Below, piece after piece: positions 19,881-27,262 of a DNA stretch of 64,000 nt. Made by a program: the position numbers and the translations under genes. A model generated the notes under the pieces. It did not search any database. It had not been told where the DNA came from and saw nothing but the letters and a program-made list of their open reading frames with translations. Position 1 is the stretch's first letter; every line of letters begins with the position of its first letter. The stretch comes from Enterococcus silesiacus (GTDB taxonomy: Bacteria; Bacillota; Bacilli; Lactobacillales; Enterococcaceae), in NCBI GenBank assembly GCA_001465115.1, contig CP013614.1, positions 682,001 through 746,000 on the forward strand. The letters run 5' to 3'.

Positions 19881-20678
19881 ATGGACTTTTTTGAAGTAGT
19901 GAACCCTCACGTTTCAGAGTTAACGAAAAATGAGCACCTACTGTTTGACTATGTTGTGAAAAACCTAAATGAAATTAAAAATAAAAGTATTCGTGAAGTG
20001 GCGGATGACTGTTTTGTCTCCACCACTACCTTTCTTCGATTTGTTAGAAAAATTGGTTTTTCAGGATATAGTGAATTTACAACGGTTGTCAAATATACGC
20101 TTTTAAATCAAAAAAAAGAGGAAAAAGTCAGTCCTTTTGTTGTTTCTCAAAAAGATTACCGAGAAGAGTATTTAAAAAATATTAATGAATCAGTTCGGGT
20201 GATCGACAAAAATAGTTTAGTCAAAGTTGGGGAATATTTAAAGGGAAAACCAATAATCTATCTATTTGCTAAAGGCATGAATAAGCAACTAATGCAGTAT
20301 GTGAAGTATTTATTTGTTGCTGCTGGCTTTTTAGTTGTCTTTCCGGAAGATCAAGCGATGCGGGCTGTTGTTCAAAAGCAAATCAAGACCGAAGACCTGG
20401 TGTTGATTTTGACCTATCAAGGAAAAGACGAAGAGTGGATTCAATTGATTCAGCGTTTAAAGAATACGACACACCCTCTACTAGTTTCGATCACAGGAGC
20501 AGATAATAATGTCGTTCAAAATATGAGTGATGTTAATTTTTATATATTTACAGACGAACTTTTTTTGAATAAAATGGAAATTACTTCGCATATTTCAATG
20601 TTAGCAATTATGGAACTGATTTTATATCAATATTTAGATAATGCAGAAGAAGGAGAATACCATTTGGTGTTTAAATAA
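19881..20678 (+). CDS. RpiR family transcriptional regulator
   Basis: This 265-residue protein has an N-terminal HTH_6 domain (about 1-75; SIREVADDCFVSTTTFLRFV-type recognition helix) and a C-terminal SIS-like domain (about 105-250, with PIIYLFAKG and DLVLILTYQGKD strands). RpiR proteins usually sense phosphosugars through the SIS domain. It is directly downstream of the agu genes (11 nt, AGGAGGG site) and ends at their terminator, so it is probably cotranscribed. E. faecalis uses a LuxR-type regulator for agmatine, so this arrangement differs. The ligand is unknown. Confidence 0.85.
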   Translation: MDFFEVVNPHVSELTKNEHLLFDYVVKNLNEIKNKSIREVADDCFVSTTTFLRFVRKIGFSGYSEFTTVVKYTLLNQKKEEKVSPFVVSQKDYREEYLKNINESVRVIDKNSLVKVGEYLKGKPIIYLFAKGMNKQLMQYVKYLFVAAGFLVVFPEDQAMRAVVQKQIKTEDLVLILTYQGKDEEWIQLIQRLKNTTHPLLVSITGADNNVVQNMSDVNFYIFTDELFLNKMEITSHISMLAIMELILYQYLDNAEEGEYHLVFK

Positions 20679-20716
20679 ATTGAGTCGCTAAGTCTTGTAA
20701 GGAAACCATCAAATTG

Positions 20717-20771
20717 TATAACAAAAAAGTTGTCTTGAACATTCTCAGTTCAAGACAACTTTTTTGTTATA
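20717..20771. terminator. Strong bidirectional terminator
   Basis: A perfect 24-bp stem (20717-20740 with 20748-20771) with a 7-nt loop contains A6/T6 tracts, so it terminates the agu-RpiR operon on the plus strand and the small minus-strand gene at 20767-20874. Confidence 0.92.
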
Positions 20772-20874
20772 GTTTGCCATAATCATGTTGATGTTTTGGC
20801 ATATACTTTAAAAAAGAATACGCAGCTAGAGTAATCGCCGATAACGTTGCACCTGTAACTAAAAATTTTGTCAT
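20767..20874 (-). CDS. 35-residue small membrane protein
   Basis: An ATG at 20874 opens a 35-codon frame beginning MTKFLVTGATLSAITLAAYS and ending HQHDYGKL. One hydrophobic helix (about residues 4-22) is followed by a His/Lys-rich tail. AGAAAGGA lies about ten bases upstream, and the bidirectional terminator covers its stop. A ribosome site, a dedicated terminator and a sensible topology support a real gene. The function is unknown. Confidence 0.6.
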   Translation of the reverse strand: MTKFLVTGATLSAITLAAYSFLKYMPKHQHDYGKL

Positions 20875-20933
20875 GAAACATCTGTCCTTTCTTAGTCAAT
20901 AATTGTATGATCAAGTGCAAAAACTGCACGTAC

Positions 20934-21022
20934 GTGGACGGTAGGATTCGAACCTACACCTCATCGGGTCGAGAATAAACATCCGTTAGTCCTCAAAGAG
21001 TTTTAACACCACGTTCATCCAC
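20934..21022 (-). other. Degenerate or atypical tRNA-like element
   Basis: Read on the minus strand, an 89-nt segment opens GTGGATG and closes CGTCCAC, forming a 7-bp acceptor-like stem. It abuts a perfect T-arm (GTAGG, loop TTCGAAT, CCTAC). A 5-bp hairpin with loop ACCCGA sits two bases before the T-arm, like a long variable arm. No normal D-arm or anticodon arm can be drawn, U8 is absent, and CCA is not encoded. It may be a tRNA pseudogene, a tRNA mimic or an unusual class II tRNA. Confidence 0.5.
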
Positions 21023-21162
21023 AAAATATATTGGTTGTTTACTATGATTAAACTATAACCTTAATAGATTAAATCAAACATAAAAAAGGTTGAAGAAAAT
21101 GTGAAATCGTTTGAACTTGTTATGAAGAGTATGAATATCTTTCTTAATTAAAAAACAAAGCA

Positions 21163-21329
21163 TTGACAAAATAATAAGCTTACTGTCATTATTTTTTGAA
21201 GAGAAATAACAGGACTACAGGAAAGTGGGCTTGTAAGCAGATAAGCCAAGGAGACATTCTTGTTCAAGAGAACAAGGTTGCGTAACTGTAAATTTGAAAA
21301 AACTGGTTTTAAATAAGGTATGCTATAAT
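21163..21329 (+). promoter_or_regulatory. Two promoters and a structured region upstream of msrC
   Basis: A promoter TTGACA (21163-21168), 18-nt spacer, CATTAT (21187-21192) precedes two hairpins: GGCTT/AAGCC (21228-21247) and CTTGTTC/GAACAAG with a 4-nt loop (21259-21276). A second, extended -10 promoter (TATGCTATAAT, 21319-21329) lies just before the gene. The hairpins may be a leader or small RNA. No U-run terminator follows. The rest of 20875-21386 holds only the tRNA-like element. Confidence 0.5.
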
Positions 21330-21386
21330 AAAAAAATATGAACTAAATTGGCTATTTTTAACTATAGAAAAGAGGGTGACTAAACA

Positions 21387-21866
21387 ATGTGGAATACGAA
21401 AGAGGAAAAGTCAGCTGCATATCAGCTGTTGATACAGCAACAAGCAGCTATTATTGAAATCGAACATGATAAAATTGCTAATCTTGCCAATTCATCGGCT
21501 TTGTTAGCTGATGCATTAGCTAATACTGTTTTTGCTGGTTATTATTTATTTGATGGTAAAGAATTAGTTTTAGGTCCATTTCAAGGAAAGGTTTCTTGTA
21601 CTCGCATCACAATGGGAAAAGGTGTCTGTGGTGAATCAGCCGAGAAACGTGAAACATTAATCGTTGAAGATGTAAAAAAACATAAAAACTATATCTCTTG
21701 TGATTCGGCAGCTCGTTCTGAGATTGTTGTGCCTATGATTAAAGATGGGCAGTTATTAGGTGTTTTAGATCTAGATAGTTCAGTAACAGATGGCTATGAT
21801 GAGGTGGATCAAATGTATTTGGAAAAACTTGTTGCGACCCTGTTGAAAAATACAATCTTTGATTGA
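21387..21866 (+). CDS. msrC: Free methionine-(R)-sulfoxide reductase (GAF type)
   Basis: This 159-residue single GAF-domain protein has the three catalytic/resolving cysteines of the fRMsr family in [21 protein letters not shown] and [16 protein letters not shown]. It reduces free methionine-R-sulfoxide with thioredoxin in the cytosol, part of oxidative-stress repair. It starts with ATG after AGAGGGTGA and is probably monocistronic. Length and motif spacing match the family closely. Confidence 0.9.
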   Translation: MWNTKEEKSAAYQLLIQQQAAIIEIEHDKIANLANSSALLADALANTVFAGYYLFDGKELVLGPFQGKVSCTRITMGKGVCGESAEKRETLIVEDVKKHKNYISCDSAARSEIVVPMIKDGQLLGVLDLDSSVTDGYDEVDQMYLEKLVATLLKNTIFD

Positions 21867-21941
21867 AATATGAGCATTCCTTTCGCTTAATCTATTTTGT
21901 CGTGAGATAATTAATCAAAATAGCTTGAGAGGATGACGATC

Positions 21942-22364
21942 ATGTTAGAAGTCTATTTAAATTTTAAAAACGAAGCGGCTACTGCAATTGCTTTTTATGA
22001 AACTGTGTTCGAGGTGAAAAACGATGGAATCATGACTTTTGCGGATGCACCAGAAGATCCTGAACACCCAACACCTGAGGCGTGGAAAGATTTGATTATC
22101 AATGCGTCAATGACAATCGAAGGTGTACCTGTTATGTTCTCTGATGTGCCAGATGGAATGGGATTAACATTTATTGAAGGAAATAATGTATCCTTAGTAA
22201 TAAGCACAGAAGATGAAGCTAAAATTGATCGGATTTTCAATCGACTGGCTGAAGAGGGAAAAGTAACCATGCCGCTTGGAGAAACATTCTGGTCAAAAAA
22301 ATATGGGATGGTCGTTGATAAATTTGGTATCAATTGGATGCTTAATTGCTACGTTGAACCTTGA
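21942..22364 (+). CDS. VOC superfamily protein (PhnB-like)
   Basis: This 140-residue vicinal-oxygen-chelate fold protein is of the PhnB/3-demethylubiquinone-methyltransferase-like type (LEVYLNFKNEAATAIAFYET at the start, MPLGETFWSKKYGMVVDKFG near the end). The start was moved to ATG 21942 because GAGAGG at 21927-21932 is properly spaced there and overlaps the upstream ATG. Members are mostly of unknown function; some bind antibiotics or metals. It has its own terminator. No specific reaction can be assigned. Confidence 0.8.
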   Translation: MLEVYLNFKNEAATAIAFYETVFEVKNDGIMTFADAPEDPEHPTPEAWKDLIINASMTIEGVPVMFSDVPDGMGLTFIEGNNVSLVISTEDEAKIDRIFNRLAEEGKVTMPLGETFWSKKYGMVVDKFGINWMLNCYVEP

Positions 22365-22395
22365 TTTTGAAAAAATTAATAAAATAAAGATAAAT

Positions 22396-22437
22396 CATCA
22401 ATGGATTTTGAACAATTAAATCTGTTGATGTTTTTTT
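22396..22437 (+). terminator. Terminator after the VOC gene
   Basis: CATCAATGGATTT (22396-22408) pairs with AAATCTGTTGATG (22418-22430) with two wobbles, followed by seven Ts. Confidence 0.85.
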
Positions 22438-22533
22438 ATTTAAAAAATTCTGTAAATTGGTTAAAAAAACTACGTTTAATTTAGTTGAAATTTTGCTATA
22501 ATGATTTAGGTATTATACGAGGAGGGAAAAAGT

Positions 22534-22860
22534 TTGATCGGGTATTTATATCTTTTTATCGCCATAATAAGCGAGGTCATCGCGACAAATTTGTTAAAAG
22601 CAACTGACGGTTTCAGTAAGCTATTGCCATCCGTGGAATGCTTGATTGCGTACGTTGTTTGTTTTTATAGCTTATCTAAGGCAATCAAATATATGCCATT
22701 AAATGTAGCGTATGCACTTTGGGGAGCAGTTGGAATCATCTTAATCACAATTTTTTCAGTTGTTTATTGGAAAGAACAAATCAATACCCCAACCGTGATC
22801 GGTATTGGTTTTATTGTGATTGGTACGATTTTGGTTAATACGTTTGGAACTGGACATTAA
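22534..22860 (+). CDS. Small multidrug resistance (SMR) family transporter
   Basis: This 108-residue protein has four hydrophobic helices and the conserved glutamate of helix 1 (IISEVIATNLLK, Glu14). The sequence LNVAYALWGAVGIILI is the SMR signature in helix 3. It is expected as an antiparallel dimer exporting quaternary ammonium or guanidinium compounds in exchange for protons. The start is TTG 22534, eight bases after GAGGAGGG, and no ATG is available. A -10 TATAAT lies about 40 nt upstream of the start. Confidence 0.88.
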   Translation: MIGYLYLFIAIISEVIATNLLKATDGFSKLLPSVECLIAYVVCFYSLSKAIKYMPLNVAYALWGAVGIILITIFSVVYWKEQINTPTVIGIGFIVIGTILVNTFGTGH

Positions 22861-22998
22861 TTCTTTTGATCTGAAAACTTGTTTAAAAAGTGTTATCCAG
22901 TTGCAAAGGAAAGGTGGTTAATCAACACTTGAGCCTTTAAAAACTAAGATAAATATGTTATACTAACAAAAGCGTATATTATGCTATTTAATCTTAAC

Positions 22999-23363
22999 GG
23001 GGACGTTACGGATTCGACAGGCATAGTTGAGCTTGAATCGCGTTTCGTAGGTTACGTCTACGTAAAAACGTTACAGTTAAATATAACTGCTAAAAACACA
23101 AACAATACTTTCGCTCTAGCTGCGTAAAAACAGCGGGTGAAGATCCTCCCGGCATCGCCCATGTGCTCGGGTAAGGGTCTCAAATTAAGTGGGATACGCT
23201 AGATTTTTCCGTCTGTAAAATGTAGAAGAGATCATCAGACTAGCGAGAGTTTGGGCCAGTTATGCGGCATGAACTTCAGCGAAGCCTTAAAATAGTATGA
23301 CTATGAACGTAGAAGTTTAAGTGGCAATGTGTTTGGACGCGGGTTCGACTCCCGCCGTCTCCA
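22999..23363 (+). ncRNA. ssrA: Transfer-messenger RNA (tmRNA)
   Basis: The sequence runs from GGGGACGTTACGGATTCGAC to GGTTCGACTCCCGCCGTCTC plus discriminator A. The 5' GGGGACG pairs with the 3' CGTCTCC to form the tRNA-like acceptor, and CCA is not encoded. The resume codon GCT is at 23099, and the tag frame encodes AKNTNNTFALAA with stop TAA at 23135-23137, close to the enterococcal tag AKNENNSFALAA. tmRNA rescues stalled ribosomes with SmpB. The 3' end is duplicated downstream (see repeat). Confidence 0.97.
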
Positions 23364-23590
23364 TTTATTTTATGGAGACAGACAGTAGAAACGTTGATGT
23401 ACAGAGGTTTGTACAGCGTTTCTACTGTCTATTTTTTTGCATTAAATGCCATTTTAAATGCCATCCGGTTTTCATTTATTCAGATTGCTTCATATTGAGA
23501 AAATCAAAAAGGAACGAAAAAGGTATACGTTAGTGCGTATTCACACTAGTTCGTATTAGTCTTTTTACTCCCGCCGTCTCCATTTATTTT
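23348..23590 (+). repeat. Direct repeat of the ssrA 3' end (attachment-site scar)
   Basis: Twenty-four bases covering the last 16 nt of ssrA plus flank (starting ACTCCCGCCGTCTCC) recur exactly at 23348-23371 and 23567-23590, 219 bp apart. The ssrA 3' end is a classic integration target of tyrosine-recombinase elements. Between the copies are a terminator and two near-identical CGTATT motifs (23536-23560) resembling integrase arm sites. No integrase gene is present. It looks like the residue of an excised or decayed element. Confidence 0.75.
23381..23438 (+). terminator. Terminator of ssrA, first copy
   Basis: GACAGTAGAAACG (23381-23393) pairs with CGTTTCTACTGTC (23417-23429), with an inner GTAC/GTAC stem and loop AGAGGTTT, followed by ATTTTTTT. 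The inner part recurs inverted at 35746-35768. Confidence 0.9.
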
Positions 23591-23597
23591 TTAAAAT

Positions 23598-23656
23598 AGG
23601 TGCTAGAAACGTTGATCTGTAGAGGATCATAAGACGTTTTTAGCACCTGTTTTTTG
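23598..23656 (+). terminator. Second ssrA-type terminator, diverged copy
   Basis: AGGTGCTAGAAACGT (23598-23612) pairs with ACGTTTTTAGCACCT (23634-23648), then a T-run. The core TAGAAACGTTGAT plus AGAGG resembles the first copy, so repeat and terminator appear duplicated together. Confidence 0.85.
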
Positions 23657-23775
23657 GTTGACCAAGAGGACTGACCACGATTAATTATAAAATGACAAAT
23701 AGATGGAGCTACCTCTTTAAGTCGTACTTCCTTTAATGAAAAGTAAATATCTATTCCAAAAATGAATTGAAAAAT

Positions 23776-23796
23776 TTATTCTTATTGTAAGAATAA
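23776..23796. promoter_or_regulatory. Palindrome upstream of the hypothetical gene
   Basis: TTATTCTTA and TAAGAATAA form a 9-bp inverted repeat with a 3-nt spacer, about 65 nt upstream of the 23862 start; TGTTAACA at 23805-23812 is a second palindrome. Operator function is possible but unproven. Confidence 0.35.
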
Positions 23797-23861
23797 GTGT
23801 GATGTGTTAACATCATCGTAAGCGCTTTATTTTTCTTTTTGAATTAGAAAGGTGGATATGT

Positions 23862-24446
23862 ATGGAGGGAAAATGGGAATCTAAGTTGATGAAATCCGAA
23901 ATGCAGAATAATAAAAGAGGAAAACAGTTTTTAGATTCTATTTTAAATATAGAAAAAGCATTACGCAATGGATCACCAATATTTGTAAAGTTAAAAATAG
24001 AAGATATTGTTTACCCAGAATCAACCGACTTTGAAAAAGTGAATATAGTGGAGTTAACAAGAGCTGGGTTGAAAGTATATCAACAAAAGCATTTTTTGAA
24101 AGCTGCTGAAGAATCTTTTTATATCCCTTTTGATTCTGATGTAGTAGCTAAAGTCCATTTAGTTCGCTATTTAGTGTTAGGAACAGGTGGAGTTCCTTCA
24201 ACAGTAGTCTATACTATGTACGAGGTTATTAATAATTCATATAAGTATATATTTATATGTGACTCCATAGCTTGTGTTTCAGAGTTAGAAAAATTTTATA
24301 AAAAAAATAATCTCAAACTGGAAATTCCGATAGAATACAGAAAAATCTATGATAATCTTACAGTTGAAGATATTAGAAACAAGGTTATTGAGGATAAAGA
24401 GAATTTTGAAGAACTTCCTATGGGAATGTTTTTACCAATTATATAA
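23862..24446 (+). CDS. Hypothetical protein, 194 residues
   Basis: I do not recognise this protein. It starts at ATG 23862 with AGAAAGGTGG seven bases upstream. It is mixed alpha/beta, with no signal peptide or clear membrane helix. The middle (about 100-150) has alternating beta-like strands (VRYLVLGTGGVPSTVVYTMY, KYIFICDS) and a helix, and the C-terminus is acidic and ends MGMFLPII. It lies just inside the accessory stretch downstream of the ssrA scar, A+T-rich and without a conserved neighbour. It may be cargo of a former element. Confidence 0.6.
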   Translation: MEGKWESKLMKSEMQNNKRGKQFLDSILNIEKALRNGSPIFVKLKIEDIVYPESTDFEKVNIVELTRAGLKVYQQKHFLKAAEESFYIPFDSDVVAKVHLVRYLVLGTGGVPSTVVYTMYEVINNSYKYIFICDSIACVSELEKFYKKNNLKLEIPIEYRKIYDNLTVEDIRNKVIEDKENFEELPMGMFLPII

Positions 24447-24454
24447 GTTGATGA

Positions 24455-24709
24455 ATGTCTTCTGTTATTTGTGAAATGGTGATTGATTATAAAGAAGATA
24501 GTGATAATTATTTGAATTTGACCCATCATGTGAAAAACTATTCAATCATTATAAAAAAATATACTTCGGAAATAATAGCTGAAATTAATTGTAAGATCGA
24601 GGTGAACAATGAATTATGGAAAACGGCTGCTCGTGAAGCAAAGTTACCAAAAGCTATATTAGATCCAGCAAATAAAAATCTTACAAATACTGAGAATAAG
24701 ATAGCCTAA
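24455..24709 (+). CDS. Hypothetical small protein, possibly a remnant
   Basis: This 84-residue frame begins nine bases after the preceding stop but has no recognisable ribosome site. It contains a helical, Ala/Lys-rich segment (ELWKTAAREAKLPKAILDPA) near the C-terminus. It could be translated by coupling, or be the tail of a degraded gene. The following 200 bp contain only short broken hydrophobic frames, consistent with decay. Confidence 0.3.
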   Translation: MSSVICEMVIDYKEDSDNYLNLTHHVKNYSIIIKKYTSEIIAEINCKIEVNNELWKTAAREAKLPKAILDPANKNLTNTENKIA

Positions 24710-25171
24710 CCTCTAAGATAGTCATTATAGTGGAAAAGTTATCGGGTATGTGATTTTTTTATTGCTCTTTTCATTTATTTGACGTTGCCATTCATAGTTC
24801 AATCTGATTTTTTACGGTCTGTTTGGCAATGAGGATAGTAGGCACACTAGGTCTGATTCTCAGTTTTGCAACAGCTAATTCCGTAGTGAAAAAAGATGTG
24901 TTTACAACACTACGATAATTACAGTACTAGTTAAAGTACTTCAAATTAAATAGAAGGTAATGAAAATCCTTTAAACGTTCCTTCTCTATTTTTAGTAAAA
25001 GTAAAAAACAGTTATAAAATCCTTTAAAAAGGGTAGTTATAACTGTTTTTCATTCTTATAGAAAAGAGAGTGATATATTTTTTGTATTTATTTTACATTC
25101 TCAAAATTAAATTCATGTAAGCAAAAAAATGTGTTAAAGTATTGAACTGATTATTTAATAAGTAGATTCAA
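24710..25171. other. Gene-poor stretch with two terminators
   Basis: Short hydrophobic frames (for example 24829-24919, MRIVGTLGLILSFATANS) are interrupted and look like relics. Two terminators follow: AAATAGAAGG with CCTTCTCTATTT (24948-24991), and a perfect 14-bp stem at 25004-25017 with 25037-25050. The second is flanked by A/T runs and is usable from both strands, so it can end the LysR transcript. Confidence 0.5.
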
Positions 25172-26038
25172 TTAAACCAACTTCAGCAAGCGTAAAAATT
25201 CTTTTGAAGCACTTGAAAAGATTTGATCTTTCTTCCAAACAATGTTGATATTTGCGGTTAATGGTGGTGAAAAGGGAATAAAAGTTAGGTTTGTATTAGC
25301 CGTATTCACAATACCATCAATGCAAAGGACGCTTGCGACACCTTCTTTTGCCAATAACGAGGCATTATAAAGCAGGTTATATGTGCCAACGACATTTAGA
25401 TGTTCTATATTTCCTCCAAACCATTCCGACAGCTGATTATCAACGAATGATTGATTTGAAATGAGTAAAGGGGTATGTTGAATATCTTTTGGTTGGACTG
25501 TTTTTTGGTTCGCTAACGGATGCGAGTTATTGACTAAAATCCCCCAATTATCAACTAAAGGCAGCCGTATATATTCGTATTTCTGCTTTTCTACTGGGTC
25601 GATAACGAGTCCAAAATCTAATAGTCCCTTATCAATTTTTTCCAATACATCATCTGCATTCCCACTATAAAGGTGGATGTTAATTTCTGGATAGTTGTCC
25701 CTAAGTTCATGCAAAATACGAGCAAGAAACTCAAAAGCTTTGGTTTCTCCACCGCCAATCGTTATTTGTCCGCTAATGACTTCATTTTTAATAAGATTTG
25801 TTGTTGTTGACTCAACTAAAGATAGAATTTCTTTTCCTCTATTCATTAAATAGATCCCATCTTCCGTCAATGTGATACATCGATTTCCCCTAATAAATAA
25901 TGTAACACCTAACTCTTCTTCTAATTCTTTTAATTGTTTTGAAAGAGTCGGCTGAGACAGATGTAAGACTTCAGCAGCTTTACTAATTGTTTTTTCTCTT
26001 GCAACGGTTAAAAAATAAGTTAACACACGAAGTTCCAT
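25172..26038 (-). CDS. LysR family transcriptional regulator
   Basis: This 288-residue protein has an N-terminal LysR winged helix (MELRVLTYFLTVAREKTISK, then AAEVLHLSQPTLSKQLKELE) and a substrate-binding domain (about 90-288). The effector pocket strands ITIGGGETKAFEFLA and LDFGLVIDPV are visible. It is divergent from the acetyltransferase gene at 26166 across a 127-bp gap, the usual arrangement for a LysR activator and its target. Effector unknown. It resembles the CynR/YbhD-type LysR branch common in lactic acid bacteria. Confidence 0.87.
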   Translation of the reverse strand: MELRVLTYFLTVAREKTISKAAEVLHLSQPTLSKQLKELEEELGVTLFIRGNRCITLTEDGIYLMNRGKEILSLVESTTTNLIKNEVISGQITIGGGETKAFEFLARILHELRDNYPEINIHLYSGNADDVLEKIDKGLLDFGLVIDPVEKQKYEYIRLPLVDNWGILVNNSHPLANQKTVQPKDIQHTPLLISNQSFVDNQLSEWFGGNIEHLNVVGTYNLLYNASLLAKEGVASVLCIDGIVNTANTNLTFIPFSPPLTANINIVWKKDQIFSSASKEFLRLLKLV

Positions 26039-26165
26039 TTAACATTCCTTCCCATAACTAAAAAGAATAGTTATGCATGCTTTATTGGTATTAGTTAAGT
26101 ATAAACGATTCAGGTATAATTTGGATAGTGAAAACTTAATGAATACGTAAGGGGAGGGAAAGGAA

Positions 26166-26741
26166 ATGCCAAACATAAGGTTACAACAGAAAATTGTAGG
26201 TAAAGAAATAGTAAAGGATTCACCTTTATTTGAAGAAATCCATTTGGTAAAACAGCATAATGAGCGATTGTTAATGTTGTTGAATGCACAATATTATTCT
26301 AATGAAGAGATTTTACAGCTTTTAGAGAAAATTACTGGACAAACGATTGATTCATCCGTAAAAATATCGCAGCCTTTCTATAGTGATTTCGGGAAGCATA
26401 TCACATTTGGCAAAGATATTTTTATTAATCAAAATGTGACATTTGTGGATTTAGGTGGTATTACAATTGAAGATCAAGTATTAATTGGACCAGGCTCTAG
26501 CTTAATCACAGTCAATCACTTGATTGCTCCTAAAAAAAGACGTGGTATCAAAGTAGAGCCGATTCTCATTAAGAAAAATGCGTGGCTTGGGGCCAATGTG
26601 ACTGTTTTACCTGGTATTACAATTGGAGAAAATTCGATTGTTGCGGCGGACTCCACAGTAACAAAAGATGTCCCTGATAATGTAATTGTAGTAGGAAGTC
26701 CAGCTAAAGTGGTTCGGAAAATTGAAGAAGATGCAACATAA
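26166..26741 (+). CDS. Sugar O-acetyltransferase (maltose/galactoside acetyltransferase type)
   Basis: This 191-residue protein has an N-terminal helical Mac domain and a left-handed parallel beta-helix built from hexapeptide repeats (ITFGKD, INQNVTFVDLGG, IGPGSSLITVNH with the catalytic His, LGANVTVLPGITIGENSIVAA). It should acetylate sugars with acetyl-CoA. It starts after GGGGAGGGAAAGG. Its stop overlaps the next gene by 11 bases, indicating one transcript with the lipoprotein and perhaps the SDR gene. Confidence 0.87.
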   Translation: MPNIRLQQKIVGKEIVKDSPLFEEIHLVKQHNERLLMLLNAQYYSNEEILQLLEKITGQTIDSSVKISQPFYSDFGKHITFGKDIFINQNVTFVDLGGITIEDQVLIGPGSSLITVNHLIAPKKRRGIKVEPILIKKNAWLGANVTVLPGITIGENSIVAADSTVTKDVPDNVIVVGSPAKVVRKIEEDAT

Positions 26742-27240
26742 AAGAAAGAGTGGGTTTCTATTTCTTTTATTTCTAAGCATAATGATTTGTTCTGGTTGCA
26801 CAGCAAGTTCCGCCACAAAAGACCCAGCATTAAACAGTTCAACAATGAAAAATAGTAATTCAGGCAAACACTCGCTAGAAGAAAATGGAGAAGTAGCTGT
26901 TATGAATATAATGATTGAAAAGAAACCATTTCAAATTGAATTGGAATCTAATCAAGCCACGAAAAAATTGATAGCTCGACTTCCACTGAATCTAAAAATG
27001 AATGATTTACATGGGAACGAAAAATATGCTTATTTATTAGAAACATTACCGACAGAGATAGAACAAGTAAATGAAATTGAAAAAGGAGATGTCATGCTTT
27101 TTGGTTCAGATTGCCTTGTCTTGTTTTATCAAACGTTCTCTACTAATTATTCATATACTAAAATAGGCAAAGTAAAAGAAGCAGATCAACTTGATTTCAT
27201 ATCAGAACTAGAAGCAATCAACGTCGTATTGACACCATAA
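26731..27240 (+). CDS. Lipoprotein with cyclophilin-like domain
   Basis: This 169-residue protein has a basic N-terminus, a hydrophobic core and a lipobox ending SGC (ICSGC), so the mature form is anchored by a lipid-modified cysteine. After a Ser/Asn-rich linker (to about residue 58) comes a domain of the cyclophilin_like/DUF369 type (MIEKKPFQIELESNQATKKL start, GDVMLFGSDCLVLFYQTF core). Such domains occur in proteins tied to flavin or aldehyde reductase loci; the biochemical role is unknown. The start is ATG 26731, overlapping the acetyltransferase stop. Confidence 0.78.
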   Translation: MQHKRKSGFLFLLFLSIMICSGCTASSATKDPALNSSTMKNSNSGKHSLEENGEVAVMNIMIEKKPFQIELESNQATKKLIARLPLNLKMNDLHGNEKYAYLLETLPTEIEQVNEIEKGDVMLFGSDCLVLFYQTFSTNYSYTKIGKVKEADQLDFISELEAINVVLTP

Positions 27241-27262
27241 AAATAACAAAGGAGAGAGACAA

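Noticed and set aside
23321..23533. 70-codon frame overlapping the ssrA 3' end
   Set aside because: It lies across the tRNA-like domain of tmRNA and its terminator; coding content is accidental.
24829..24919. 29-codon hydrophobic frame after the unknown gene pair
   Set aside because: No ribosome site, surrounded by stops; likely remnant of a membrane protein.
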